Of a DNA stretch of 64,000 bases, positions 7,399 through 15,874 are shown in pieces. Positions within the stretch are counted from its first letter, which is position 1; every line of letters starts with the position of its first letter. The position numbers and the translations under genes were made by a program. The notes below the pieces were generated by a model. The model did not search any database and was not told the DNA's origin. It saw nothing but the letters and a program-made list of their open reading frames with translations. Origin of the DNA: Burkholderiaceae bacterium. Lineage in GTDB: Bacteria; Pseudomonadota; Gammaproteobacteria; Burkholderiales; Burkholderiaceae_B. Location of the stretch: positions 49,619 through 113,618 of the forward strand of contig JAGOAJ010000011.1 of NCBI GenBank assembly GCA_017983955.1, given 5' to 3'.

Positions 7399-8955
7399 AT
7401 GAGCACACCTATTACCTTGCACGCCGGCACCCCTCTGAAGATCGCCATCCTGGCCATGGGCGGCCAAGGCGGTGGCGTACTGGCAGACTGGATCGTTGAC
7501 CTGGCCGAACACTGTGGCTGGTGGGCGCAAACCACATCCGTGCCTGGGGTAGCCCAGCGCACCGGAGCGACCATTTATTATCTGGAACTATTGCCAGAAT
7601 CCGCGGTAAGCGCAGCTGGGCGCCAGCCGGCACTGGCCATGATGCCCACACCGGGCGATGTGGATCTGGTGGTGGCCGCCGAACTGATGGAAGGCGGCCG
7701 GGCCATACAGCGCGGTCTGGTGACGCCCGGACGTACCACCCTGATATCCTCATCGCACCGCAGCTATGCTGTGGCTGAAAAATCCGCTCATGGTAATGGC
7801 ATTGCCGATCCCAACACCGTGATTGCGGCTGGCAAGGCCGCCGCTCGGCGCTTTTACTGCTTCGACCTGCAAGCCCTGGCGGACCAGGGCGGCAGCGTGA
7901 TCAGCGCCAGCATGTTTGGCGCGGTAGCGGGCAGTGGCGTACTGCCGTTTCAGCGTGCCGACTTCGAGGCAACCATAGAACGGGCTGGCCTGGGCGTGCA
8001 GGCCAGCCTCAGGGCTTTTGGCTTAGGTTTTGATGCCACCCAGCAAGCACCCGACACCCCAGACTTGATAGATACCCGTCTAGCCATGCCCGACATTCCC
8101 GCACAAGCCGCCAGCTCGGCGGTACAGCACCTGCTGGACGACGTCACGCAAAATTTTCCCTTGCCCGCCCAGCCTCTGTTGATAGCAGGACTGCGACGCA
8201 CCTTGGACTTCCAGGACCTGCGCTACGCCGAAGAATACCTGGCCCATATGCGTGACATCCTGGCCTTAGACACCCAGTTTGGCGGCCCCGCCAAAGACTG
8301 GGCCTTAACCACGGCAGCAGCACGCTATGTGGCTGTGGCCATGTCTTACGACGACGTCATACGGGTTGCCGACCTGAAAACACGCGAAGCACGCTTTCAG
8401 CGGGTACGTGGCGAAGTGGGTGCGGCACAGGGCCAATTGGTGTACACCACCGAATATATGCATCCCCGCGTGGATGAAATTTGCGGCACCATGCCAGCAG
8501 CTCTAGGCCGTGCTGTAGAAAGCTCCGCCCGCCTAAGCCGCTTTATCAACCGCTTTTGCCGCAAAGGACGCTTCCTGAAAAGCGGCACGCTGCACGGTTT
8601 CTTGATGCTGTATGGACTGGCAGGCATGCGCCGCTTCCGGCGCTCTACCCTGCGCCATCAGGTCGAAGCTAAAAGCCTTAACCAATGGCTGAAGTTGATT
8701 TCCGATCTGGTCCATCACGATTACGACCTAGCGGTTGAAATGGTCAATTGCCGACGCCTGGTGAAGGGCTATAGCGATACCCATGAACGCGGCAACAGTA
8801 AATACCAGCGCCTTTGCCTGGCCGCCAGCCAGTTGCTGGGCCAGGCCCATGCCGCTAGCCGCCTGAAAGCCCTGCGCACCGCCGCGTTATCCGACGACAA
8901 AGGCAACAAACTGGATGAACTGATGGCCGCCACCTTAAACACCGCTGCCCACTGA
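7399..8955 (+). CDS. Indolepyruvate oxidoreductase subunit beta family protein
   Basis: A 518-residue partner of the preceding TPP enzyme. The first 200 residues form the gamma/beta-type domain of pyruvate:ferredoxin oxidoreductases, with ILAMGGQGGGVLADWIVDL near the start and TTSVPGVAQRTGATIYY soon after. The remaining 300 residues form the helical extension (DUF6537-like) found in this long form of the subunit, which is much longer than the about 200-residue archaeal IorB. It begins 10 bases after its partner with GCAGGC-type weak ribosome spacing and ends 14 bases before the reductase gene, so it is certainly cotranscribed. The function of the extension is unknown to me. Confidence 0.85.
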   Translation: MSTPITLHAGTPLKIAILAMGGQGGGVLADWIVDLAEHCGWWAQTTSVPGVAQRTGATIYYLELLPESAVSAAGRQPALAMMPTPGDVDLVVAAELMEGGRAIQRGLVTPGRTTLISSSHRSYAVAEKSAHGNGIADPNTVIAAGKAAARRFYCFDLQALADQGGSVISASMFGAVAGSGVLPFQRADFEATIERAGLGVQASLRAFGLGFDATQQAPDTPDLIDTRLAMPDIPAQAASSAVQHLLDDVTQNFPLPAQPLLIAGLRRTLDFQDLRYAEEYLAHMRDILALDTQFGGPAKDWALTTAAARYVAVAMSYDDVIRVADLKTREARFQRVRGEVGAAQGQLVYTTEYMHPRVDEICGTMPAALGRAVESSARLSRFINRFCRKGRFLKSGTLHGFLMLYGLAGMRRFRRSTLRHQVEAKSLNQWLKLISDLVHHDYDLAVEMVNCRRLVKGYSDTHERGNSKYQRLCLAASQLLGQAHAASRLKALRTAALSDDKGNKLDELMAATLNTAAH

Positions 8956-8969
8956 CCCTAGAGACCTCC

Positions 8970-9947
8970 ATGACGCCCCTGAAACTTACCGTCACCCATA
9001 TCCATGCGGAAACACCGCTGATACGGTCCTTGATCCTGGTCTGTGCCAACGGTCAGCCCCTGCCGTCCTATACGGCGGGCTCCCACCTGAAAGTCAGCAT
9101 ACCTGGCCAAGCAGAGCCGCGCTGCTATTCCCTGGTGTGCCTGGCCCCGGATAACAGCAGCTTCGATGCGCCTCAGACCTATCATCTGGGCGTGCGTCTT
9201 GAAGATCCCAGCACAGGGGGCTCACGCTATATGCACGACTTGGCGGTAGGCGACACCCTGGACGTGCTGGGTCCCAAGAACGACTTCGCCCTGCACCCAC
9301 CAGCCGCCGACGAGGCCACCAGCATCTTGGTCGCAGGCGGCATAGGCATCACCCCCATCGCCGCCATGGCTAGCACCTTGCAACAGGCCCAACGACCGTA
9401 TCAGCTGCACTACTATGGCCGCAGCACCGACCAAATGGCCTTCCTGGACGCCTTACGCTGCCAGCATGGCAGTGCGCTGCACATACACGCCGATGACGAG
9501 CCGGCCACCCACTGCCCGCTTAGCCAATTGCTGGATGGTTTGGGCAATCACCAGCATCTGTATGTGTGCGGACCCAAGGGCCTGATAGACACCGTGGTCG
9601 CAGAATCACACGGCAGGCACTGGCCACACTCGCATGTGCACTTCGAACTGTTCACTACCGCAGCACCACAACAGGGCGATCGTGGCTTCGAAATCGAATT
9701 GCGTCAGTCTGGCCTGACGCTGCAGGTACCGCCCGACAAAACCATACTGGAAGTATTAGAAGAGGCCGGTTGCGATCCCATGTACGATTGCAAACGCGGC
9801 GAGTGTGGCGTGTGTCAGGTCGATGTGCTGGAAGGCATACCTGATCATCGCGACTATTACTTGTCGGATGATGAGCGCGCGTCAGGCAAGACCATACAAG
9901 TCTGCATTTCGCGCAGTCATTCCGACCGTCTGGTTCTGGATCTTTAA
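8970..9947 (+). CDS. Phthalate dioxygenase reductase-type oxidoreductase (iadC-like)
   Basis: A 325-residue electron-transfer protein of the PDR/VanB family, carrying electrons from NAD(P)H to the oxygenase encoded next. Domain order is FMN-binding barrel (RCYSLV near residue 51), nucleotide-binding domain (LVAGGIGITPIAAMA near 119, YVCGPKGLID near 197), and C-terminal plant-type [2Fe-2S] ferredoxin (CKRGECGVC near 273-282, with a fourth Cys in IQVCISRS near 312). It is the second-shortest gap (14 bases) in the operon and directly precedes the Rieske alpha and beta genes. Position and type match the reductase of iad-like indole-3-acetate dioxygenases. Confidence 0.92.
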   Translation: MTPLKLTVTHIHAETPLIRSLILVCANGQPLPSYTAGSHLKVSIPGQAEPRCYSLVCLAPDNSSFDAPQTYHLGVRLEDPSTGGSRYMHDLAVGDTLDVLGPKNDFALHPPAADEATSILVAGGIGITPIAAMASTLQQAQRPYQLHYYGRSTDQMAFLDALRCQHGSALHIHADDEPATHCPLSQLLDGLGNHQHLYVCGPKGLIDTVVAESHGRHWPHSHVHFELFTTAAPQQGDRGFEIELRQSGLTLQVPPDKTILEVLEEAGCDPMYDCKRGECGVCQVDVLEGIPDHRDYYLSDDERASGKTIQVCISRSHSDRLVLDL

Positions 9948-9961
9948 CAGAAGGTGCCATC

Positions 9962-11284
9962 ATGAGCTATCGCAACAATCCCGCCGCCGTCGCCGCCTTG
10001 GTACGCCCCACCGAGGTGCATAAAGATCTGTATATAGATGACGAGATTTTCGACCTGGAAATGGAGCATTTATTTGCCAATACCTGGGTCTACGTAGGAC
10101 ACGCCAGTCAAATCCCCAATGTGGGTGATTTCTACACCACCACGGTGGGCAATCAGCCCGTGATCATGGTCAGGCACACCGACAAAACCGTCAAAGTACT
10201 GCACAACCGCTGTCCGCACAAAGGCGTGAAGGTTGCCGGTGAAACCTGTGGCAACACGGGCAAATTCTTCCGTTGCCCCTATCACGCCTGGACTTTCAAA
10301 ACCGATGGCAAGCTGCTGTCCATCCCCCTGAAGAAGGGCTATGAACCCGAGGTATTCAACGCCTGTGAAGCCAGCAAGGGCATGGCTGCCGTAGAAGATG
10401 TGCGCGACTACCGTGACTTTATTTTTTGCCGCCTGAATCCCGAAGGCCAGTCCTTCGAGGACTTCTTTGGCGAGTCGCTATCCACTCTAGACAACATGAT
10501 AGACCGCTCGCCCGAAGGCAAGCTGGAAATTGCCGGGGGCGTGCTGCGTTACAGCCACGACTGCAACTGGAAAATGCTGGTCGATAACCAGACCGACACT
10601 TGCCACCCCATGGTGGCGCACGAATCCTCCGCCGGCACTGCTGTTCGCGTATGGAATGAAGCCCCGGAAGGCACACCCAAACCCATGGCAGTCGAACAGT
10701 TCGCGCCGTTTATTTCGCCCTATGAGTTCTTTGAAGGCATGGGCATACGGGTATGGGAAAACGGTCACGGCCACACCGGTGTCAGCAATTCCATCCATGC
10801 TGCATATGCTGCCGTACCCGGTTATTACGAAGCCATGGTGGCATCCTACGGCGAAGAACGTGCCAAGAGCATATTGGGTGACACCCGCCACAACACCACC
10901 TACTTCCCCAACATCATGGTCAAGGGTCCTATACAGACCCTACGCATCTTCAAGCCCATAGCCGCCAATAAAACGCTGGTGGAGTCCTGGACCTTCCGGC
11001 TGGTGGGCGCGCCCGACAAGCTGCTGGAACGCACCCTAATGTACAACCGCCTGATTAATGCGCCTACGTCGGTGGTCGCCCATGACGACTACGAGCTGTA
11101 TGAACGTTCCCAACATGGGCTGCACAGCCGAGCCTTGCAATGGCTGAACCTGGCCCGCCTATACGAGGCTGGCGAAGAAGACCGCAAAAATGAAGTCACC
11201 AATGGCACCAATGAATGGCAGATGCGTAATCAGTATCACGCCTGGGCACGCTATATGACAGCCACCATGAAGGAATCCACATGA
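9962..11284 (+). CDS. Rieske ring-hydroxylating oxygenase, alpha subunit (iadD-like)
   Basis: A 440-residue large subunit of an aromatic ring-hydroxylating dioxygenase. The Rieske [2Fe-2S] ligands are Cys84 and His86 (NRCPHKG) and Cys105 and His108 (CPYHAW). The mononuclear iron site is NQTDTCHPMVAHESS, giving His215 and His220, with a preceding Asp likely to bridge electron transfer between subunits. The enzyme adds O2 to an aromatic substrate. The beta-subunit gene overlaps by an ATGA (11281-11284). With the MarR gene, the reductase and the downstream set, this corresponds to the oxygenase that iad-like loci use to convert indole-3-acetate into a dioxindole-acetate. Family certain, substrate inferred. 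Confidence 0.93.
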   Translation: MSYRNNPAAVAALVRPTEVHKDLYIDDEIFDLEMEHLFANTWVYVGHASQIPNVGDFYTTTVGNQPVIMVRHTDKTVKVLHNRCPHKGVKVAGETCGNTGKFFRCPYHAWTFKTDGKLLSIPLKKGYEPEVFNACEASKGMAAVEDVRDYRDFIFCRLNPEGQSFEDFFGESLSTLDNMIDRSPEGKLEIAGGVLRYSHDCNWKMLVDNQTDTCHPMVAHESSAGTAVRVWNEAPEGTPKPMAVEQFAPFISPYEFFEGMGIRVWENGHGHTGVSNSIHAAYAAVPGYYEAMVASYGEERAKSILGDTRHNTTYFPNIMVKGPIQTLRIFKPIAANKTLVESWTFRLVGAPDKLLERTLMYNRLINAPTSVVAHDDYELYERSQHGLHSRALQWLNLARLYEAGEEDRKNEVTNGTNEWQMRNQYHAWARYMTATMKEST

Positions 11285-11775
11285 GCTCATTTACCGATCA
11301 GCAACTTATCGAGTTCGCCTATACCGAAGCGCGCCTGCTGGACGATCTGGACTTGAATCGCTGGCTGGAGCTATTCAGCGATGACGGCTACTACTGGATG
11401 CCACTGTCGCATGGGCAAACCGACCCTGTGCTGCAAGGCTCGTTGATGTACGAAGACACCTTGCTGCTGAAAATACGCATAGAGCGCCTGCACGGCAACC
11501 GCACCTATTCACAACAGCCTAAAAGCCGTTGCCATCATTTGCTGCAACAGCCCACGGTAGAAACCGATCACGAATGGCATCGACCCGATGCAGGCCAATA
11601 TGTGGTGCGCTGCGCCTTTCATTATGTAGAAACACGCAGCGACACCCAGGCCATGTACGTGGGGTGGTCGACCTTCCAATTAGTTACCATAGACGGCCAG
11701 CTGCGCATACGTCAAAAACGTGTCGATCTGCTGAACTGCGATGCAGCGCTGGGCACTATCCAGCTGTTCATGTAA
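11281..11775 (+). CDS. Rieske ring-hydroxylating oxygenase, beta subunit (iadE-like)
   Basis: A 164-residue small subunit of the NTF2/scytalone dehydratase-like fold, which has a structural role in alpha3beta3 oxygenases. The N-terminal helix pattern IEFAYTEARLLDDLDLNRWL followed by LFSDDGYYWMPLSHG is characteristic, and the protein ends near the family's usual length, with LRIRQKRVDLLNCD before the C-terminus. Its ATG overlaps the alpha stop codon, so the two are translated together. In the iad-like loci of Variovorax the alpha and beta genes (iadDE) were reported as necessary and sufficient for auxin degradation. Confidence 0.92.
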   Translation: MSSFTDQQLIEFAYTEARLLDDLDLNRWLELFSDDGYYWMPLSHGQTDPVLQGSLMYEDTLLLKIRIERLHGNRTYSQQPKSRCHHLLQQPTVETDHEWHRPDAGQYVVRCAFHYVETRSDTQAMYVGWSTFQLVTIDGQLRIRQKRVDLLNCDAALGTIQLFM

Positions 11776-11784
11776 GGGGTATTT

Positions 11785-13422
11785 GTGTCAACATACAGCA
11801 CGGTTTATCAAGCGTTCACACGCGCTGCGGCGCAATGGCCGCAACATGCTTTTTTACACACCGTCGCCGAAACCGCGCAGCATTACGGTATTGCCGACGG
11901 CGAACTACAGTATCAACACGCCCTGGATCAGATTGAAGGCCTGAAAACTGCCTATCTGGCCGCTGGTTATGGCCATGGCCACCGCGTTGGTCTGCTGCTG
12001 GAAAATCGGCCATCCTTTTTGTTGCACTGGTTCGCCCTGAATTCCCTGGGTGCGTCAGTCGTACCCATCAATGCAGAGCTACGCGCCAGCGAACTGGAAT
12101 ACCTGACCGAGCACTCTGAAGTCGCCTTGGTGGTCGCCCTGATAGACCGCCACGCCTCGCTGGCGGCGGCTGCCAAAGCCACGTGCAGGCCTGTCATGCT
12201 GATGGGCCCCGACGAAGCACCACCACCGGCGCCCTTCCCGGCCCCACTTAGTGGCCAGCCCCTGACTGTAGATACCGAATGCGCCTTGTTGTATACCTCG
12301 GGCACTACTGGCAAACCCAAGGGCTGCATACTGTCCAACCAATATTTTCTGCATGCTGGTCACTGGTATGCCAACATTGGCGGACTAGCCACCCTACAGC
12401 CCGGCGTCGAACGCATGCTGACCCCACTACCCTTGGTGCACATGAACGCCATGGCGTATTCGGTGATGGCCATGGTGCTAACCGGTGGCTGCCTGATTGC
12501 ACTAGACCGTTTCCACCCGCGTAGTTGGTGGGACACCGTACGTAACTCACGCGCGACCGTAGTGCATTATCTGGGCGTAATGCCTGCGATATTGATGAAG
12601 GCTGAACCTAGCCCAAATGACCGCAACCATCAGGTACGCTTTGGCTTTGGTGCGGGTATAGACCGCTGTCTGCATCAACCCTTCGAGGAACGCTTCAACA
12701 TTCCCCTGTTGGAAGCCTGGGCCATGACAGAAACTGGCGCGGGCGCCGTCATTATCGCCAACAAAGAACCCCGCTATATAGGCAGCAGTTGCTTTGGCCG
12801 CGAGGAAGACGATGTCCAGGTCAAGCTGGTCAACGACGCTGGCCAGGAGGCCGCCATTGAAGAAAATGGCGAACTGTTGGTCAGACACGCAGGCCCAGAC
12901 CCTAAGTTTGGGTTCTTTACGGCTTACCTGAAAGACGAGGCCGCCACCCATGAAGCCTGGGCGAACGGCTGGTTTCACACCGGCGACATCGTAAGGCGCA
13001 ATGCACAAGGGCATCTGCACTTTGTCGATCGCAAGAAAAATGTCATACGGCGCAGCGGTGAAAACATTGCCGCCGTTGAAGTGGAAAGCGTGCTGCTACA
13101 ACACCCCGCGATTAAAACCGTAGCCGTCGCAGCCGTGCCCGACCCCGTACGCGGCGACGAGGTCCTGGCTTGCGTGGTTGCCCATACCTTGCCCGGCTCC
13201 AGCGAACAAGCCGCCATCCTGGCTCACGACATCGTCAACTGGTGCCTGACCCAACTGGCCTATTACAAGGTGCCGGGTTATGTGGCCTTCGTGGATGCCC
13301 TACCACTGACAGCCACCAACAAAATCCAACGGGGCGAGCTAAAAACCTTGGCGGCCACCTTGCCAGGCAGCGCCATGTGCGTCACCACTGGCCATCTGAA
13401 AAAACGCCAGGACCCCGCATGA
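11785..13422 (+). CDS. AMP-forming acyl-CoA ligase
   Basis: A 545-residue adenylate-forming enzyme that would activate a carboxylic acid to its CoA thioester. The P-loop-like motif YTSGTTGKPKG is near residue 170; MTETGAG lies near 315; GWFHTGDIV and FVDRKKNVIRRSGENI mark the hinge to the C-terminal domain; and TNKIQRGELK carries the catalytic lysine. The start is GTG at 11785, preceded by AAGGGG, nine bases after the beta-subunit stop. The stop overlaps the next start (ATGA). In the proposed pathway it would load the oxygenated indole-acetic acid onto CoA, but the sequence alone does not show the substrate. Confidence 0.9.
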   Translation: MSTYSTVYQAFTRAAAQWPQHAFLHTVAETAQHYGIADGELQYQHALDQIEGLKTAYLAAGYGHGHRVGLLLENRPSFLLHWFALNSLGASVVPINAELRASELEYLTEHSEVALVVALIDRHASLAAAAKATCRPVMLMGPDEAPPPAPFPAPLSGQPLTVDTECALLYTSGTTGKPKGCILSNQYFLHAGHWYANIGGLATLQPGVERMLTPLPLVHMNAMAYSVMAMVLTGGCLIALDRFHPRSWWDTVRNSRATVVHYLGVMPAILMKAEPSPNDRNHQVRFGFGAGIDRCLHQPFEERFNIPLLEAWAMTETGAGAVIIANKEPRYIGSSCFGREEDDVQVKLVNDAGQEAAIEENGELLVRHAGPDPKFGFFTAYLKDEAATHEAWANGWFHTGDIVRRNAQGHLHFVDRKKNVIRRSGENIAAVEVESVLLQHPAIKTVAVAAVPDPVRGDEVLACVVAHTLPGSSEQAAILAHDIVNWCLTQLAYYKVPGYVAFVDALPLTATNKIQRGELKTLAATLPGSAMCVTTGHLKKRQDPA

Positions 13423-14594
13423 ATCATCCCCGTCATAGTTACCACGGCGTAGTTGCCACCGTACCGGTCAGCATTCCCTATGTGCGCTACTCCACCCACA
13501 GCGCGCACTGGTGGCTGGGCAAGGCCTTAGGATCGCTGATACGCGGCGCAGGCATCGCCAAAGACGAGGTGGATGGCTTATGTGTATCCAGCTTCACCTT
13601 GGGGCCAGATACCGCCGTTGGCCTGGTTCAGCATCTAGGGCTAAGCCCACGCTGGTTGGATCATATCCCCATGGGCGGCGCCAGCGGCGTTGTGGCCCTG
13701 CGGCGCGCAGCCCGCGCCGTCCAGGCCGGCGACGCCGACATCATTGCCTGCGTCGCGGGCGACACCAACGAAGTCAGTTCTTTTCGCCACACCGTCAGTC
13801 AGTTTTCACGCTTCGCCCAGGACGCCGTCTACCCCTATGGCGCGGGTGGTCCCAATGCCAGCTTTGCCCTGCTGACCAAACACTATATGCAGGCCACAGG
13901 CGCAACACGCGAAGACTTTGGCAAGTTGTGCGTGGCACAGCGCGATAATGCCTTGCGCTACCCGCACGCCCTGATGAAAAAGCCCCTGACCTTACAGCAG
14001 TATATGGAGGCCCGTGAAATCACCGACCCCATACACTTATTCGATTGCGTCATGCCCTGCGCCGGCGCCGATGGCTTCCTGGTCATGAGCGAAGCAAAAG
14101 CCCTGGAACTGAACCTGCCATTTGTTCGCATTCTATCCACCATAGAACGGCACAACGCCTATATCGAAGACCCCATACAAATACGGGGCGGCTGGGCGCT
14201 AGACCGCGAAGCCTTTTATGAACATGCTGGCGTGGGTCCTGCCGATGTTGACTTCCTGCAAGCCTATGACGACTACCCGGTAATCAATATGATGCAGATA
14301 GAAGATCTGGGATTCTGTGCCAAGGGCGCGGCGCCGCAATTTGTGCGTGACCATAGCTTCACCATAGACGGCAGTTTCCCCTTCAACACCAATGGCGGGC
14401 AATTATCTGTGGGGCAAGCAGGCGCAGCGGGCGGCTACCTGGGCATGGTGGAAGCCTTGCGCCAGCTAACCGACCAGGCTGGCGACACCCAAGTCACTGA
14501 GGCCAATATCGGCATGGTCAGCGGCTTTGGCATGATCAACTACGACCGCGGCATCTGTACCGCCGCGGCGCTGCTAGCCAGGAGCCCATCATGA
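13419..14594 (+). CDS. Thiolase-fold protein lacking the thiolase nucleophile; possible retro-aldolase
   Basis: A 391-residue protein of the thiolase superfamily, closest in style to lipid-transfer (SCP-x/Ltp2) members that pair with DUF35 proteins. The ATG at 13419 overlaps the stop of the ligase gene; longer in-frame starts lie inside the ligase. The usual nucleophile motif C-A-S-G reads GASG here (residues 87-90, MGGASG), so the catalytic Cys is replaced by Gly. The usual G-H-P is GQA (332-334), so the His is Gln. YDDYPV (283-288) and NTNGGQLSVGQ are the motifs seen in DUF35-partner thiolases. In Ltp2-type proteins such changes go with retro-aldol cleavage of tertiary beta-hydroxyacyl-CoA rather than thiolysis, which fits this pathway. 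The enzyme activity is inference. Confidence 0.85.
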   Translation: MNHPRHSYHGVVATVPVSIPYVRYSTHSAHWWLGKALGSLIRGAGIAKDEVDGLCVSSFTLGPDTAVGLVQHLGLSPRWLDHIPMGGASGVVALRRAARAVQAGDADIIACVAGDTNEVSSFRHTVSQFSRFAQDAVYPYGAGGPNASFALLTKHYMQATGATREDFGKLCVAQRDNALRYPHALMKKPLTLQQYMEAREITDPIHLFDCVMPCAGADGFLVMSEAKALELNLPFVRILSTIERHNAYIEDPIQIRGGWALDREAFYEHAGVGPADVDFLQAYDDYPVINMMQIEDLGFCAKGAAPQFVRDHSFTIDGSFPFNTNGGQLSVGQAGAAGGYLGMVEALRQLTDQAGDTQVTEANIGMVSGFGMINYDRGICTAAALLARSPS

Positions 14595-15835
14595 CACTGC
14601 CATTGACACGCCCCCTGCCTAAAAACCCGGTAGCGCGCACGCGCAAACCCACCTTGCCGCCTGCCGCGCGTAGCCGCCAGGCACTGGGGTTGACCGCCGC
14701 CGCCGCCGCTGGCCGCTTTGATCTGCAGGTCTGCCAGGAATGCCAGGCCCTGCAGTACCCGCCACGCGAAGTCTGCCATCACTGCCTGTCCGACAGCCTG
14801 CGCTGGCAAGCCGTAAAGCCGCAGGGCAAGTTGTTGGCCTCGACCACCTTGCATCACAGCAACGACCTGTATTTCCGCGAACGCCTGCCCTGGCGGGCAG
14901 GTACTGTACAACTGGCGGACGGCCCAGTAGCCATCGCCCATATCCACGGCGATTGCCAGGATGGCGACCAGGTCAAACTGGCCCTGAAGCTGGACCGCAG
15001 CGGTCAGGCAGTGATGATAGCCCTACCTTTGAAGGCCACACCCAATATGGAAGACGACAAAACACTGCGTGAAACATCCTGCAGCCCCAAGTTTCGACGC
15101 GTGCTGGTCACCGACGGCAAATCACCGTTAGGGCTGGCGGTCATCAGCGCCCTGTTGGATGCTGGTGCCACCACCGTATTCGCCGGCGACCCTGATACCT
15201 GGAAAACTTCGGCGGCCTTCAATGCCTTGTGCGCCGACCCGCGCATCAAGGTGCAAGAACTCAATGTCAGCGATACCGACTCGGTGGAACGCGCTTCGCG
15301 CTCTATAGGCGGCAAAGTCGACATCTTGGTCAATACCGCTGGCTATGAACGCCAGGGTGGTGTTTTATTCAGTCGCGACGTCAACCAGGCTCGGGATGCG
15401 CTGGACGTGAACTGTATGGGCTTGATGCGCCTGGCCCAGCATTTTGGCCCAGGCATGACAGGACGCGCCGCTGACGGCATCAATAGCGCTGTGGCGTGGG
15501 TCAACGTCCTGTCCATTTACGCCCACATGAATCTGCCTTCTTATGGCATATGGTCAGCCTCTCAGGCCGCCGCGCTATCCGTGGCGCAATGCCTGCGCAA
15601 CGAATTCATGGCCTCGGGCATACGGGTGCTGAATGTATTCAGCGGTCCCATGGATCACGAATGGCAACAACTGACGCATCCGCCGCTGGTCAGCCCACGT
15701 GCCATCGCCAGCACGCTGGTGCGCGCACTGAACGAAGGCACAGAAGATGTCTATATAGGCGATATCGCCCAGGAATTCCTGACGCGACTTCACGACAACC
15801 CCAAAGGACTGGAGCGCGAACTGGGCAGGGGCTAA
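14591..15835 (+). CDS. DUF35 (zinc ribbon + OB fold) fused to a degenerate SDR domain
   Basis: A 414-residue two-domain fusion. Residues 1-150 are DUF35/ChsH2-like: a rubredoxin-type zinc ribbon with Cys48, Cys51, Cys62 and Cys65 (CQEC and CHHC) and then an OB fold ending near VMIALPLKAT. Residues 165-410 have the Rossmann fold of short-chain dehydrogenases: VLVTDGKSPLGLAV in place of the glycine-rich loop and LVNTAG at 247-251. After Ser308, the place of the catalytic YxxxK reads WSASQ, so Tyr is Trp321 and Lys is Gln325; redox activity is unlikely. The start overlaps the thiolase-fold gene (ATGA), as expected for its binding partner. The SDR part may be a structural or substrate-binding unit. 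Confidence 0.85.
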   Translation: MTLPLTRPLPKNPVARTRKPTLPPAARSRQALGLTAAAAAGRFDLQVCQECQALQYPPREVCHHCLSDSLRWQAVKPQGKLLASTTLHHSNDLYFRERLPWRAGTVQLADGPVAIAHIHGDCQDGDQVKLALKLDRSGQAVMIALPLKATPNMEDDKTLRETSCSPKFRRVLVTDGKSPLGLAVISALLDAGATTVFAGDPDTWKTSAAFNALCADPRIKVQELNVSDTDSVERASRSIGGKVDILVNTAGYERQGGVLFSRDVNQARDALDVNCMGLMRLAQHFGPGMTGRAADGINSAVAWVNVLSIYAHMNLPSYGIWSASQAAALSVAQCLRNEFMASGIRVLNVFSGPMDHEWQQLTHPPLVSPRAIASTLVRALNEGTEDVYIGDIAQEFLTRLHDNPKGLERELGRG

Positions 15836-15874
15836 CCCCTTAAGCAGTCGCCACCTACAGATTACGGAGCAACT

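Noticed and set aside
13170-13418. Longer start of the thiolase-fold gene
   Set aside because: The extra 83 codons lie within the CoA ligase gene in another frame; the ATG at 13419 overlaps the ligase stop like the other operon junctions.
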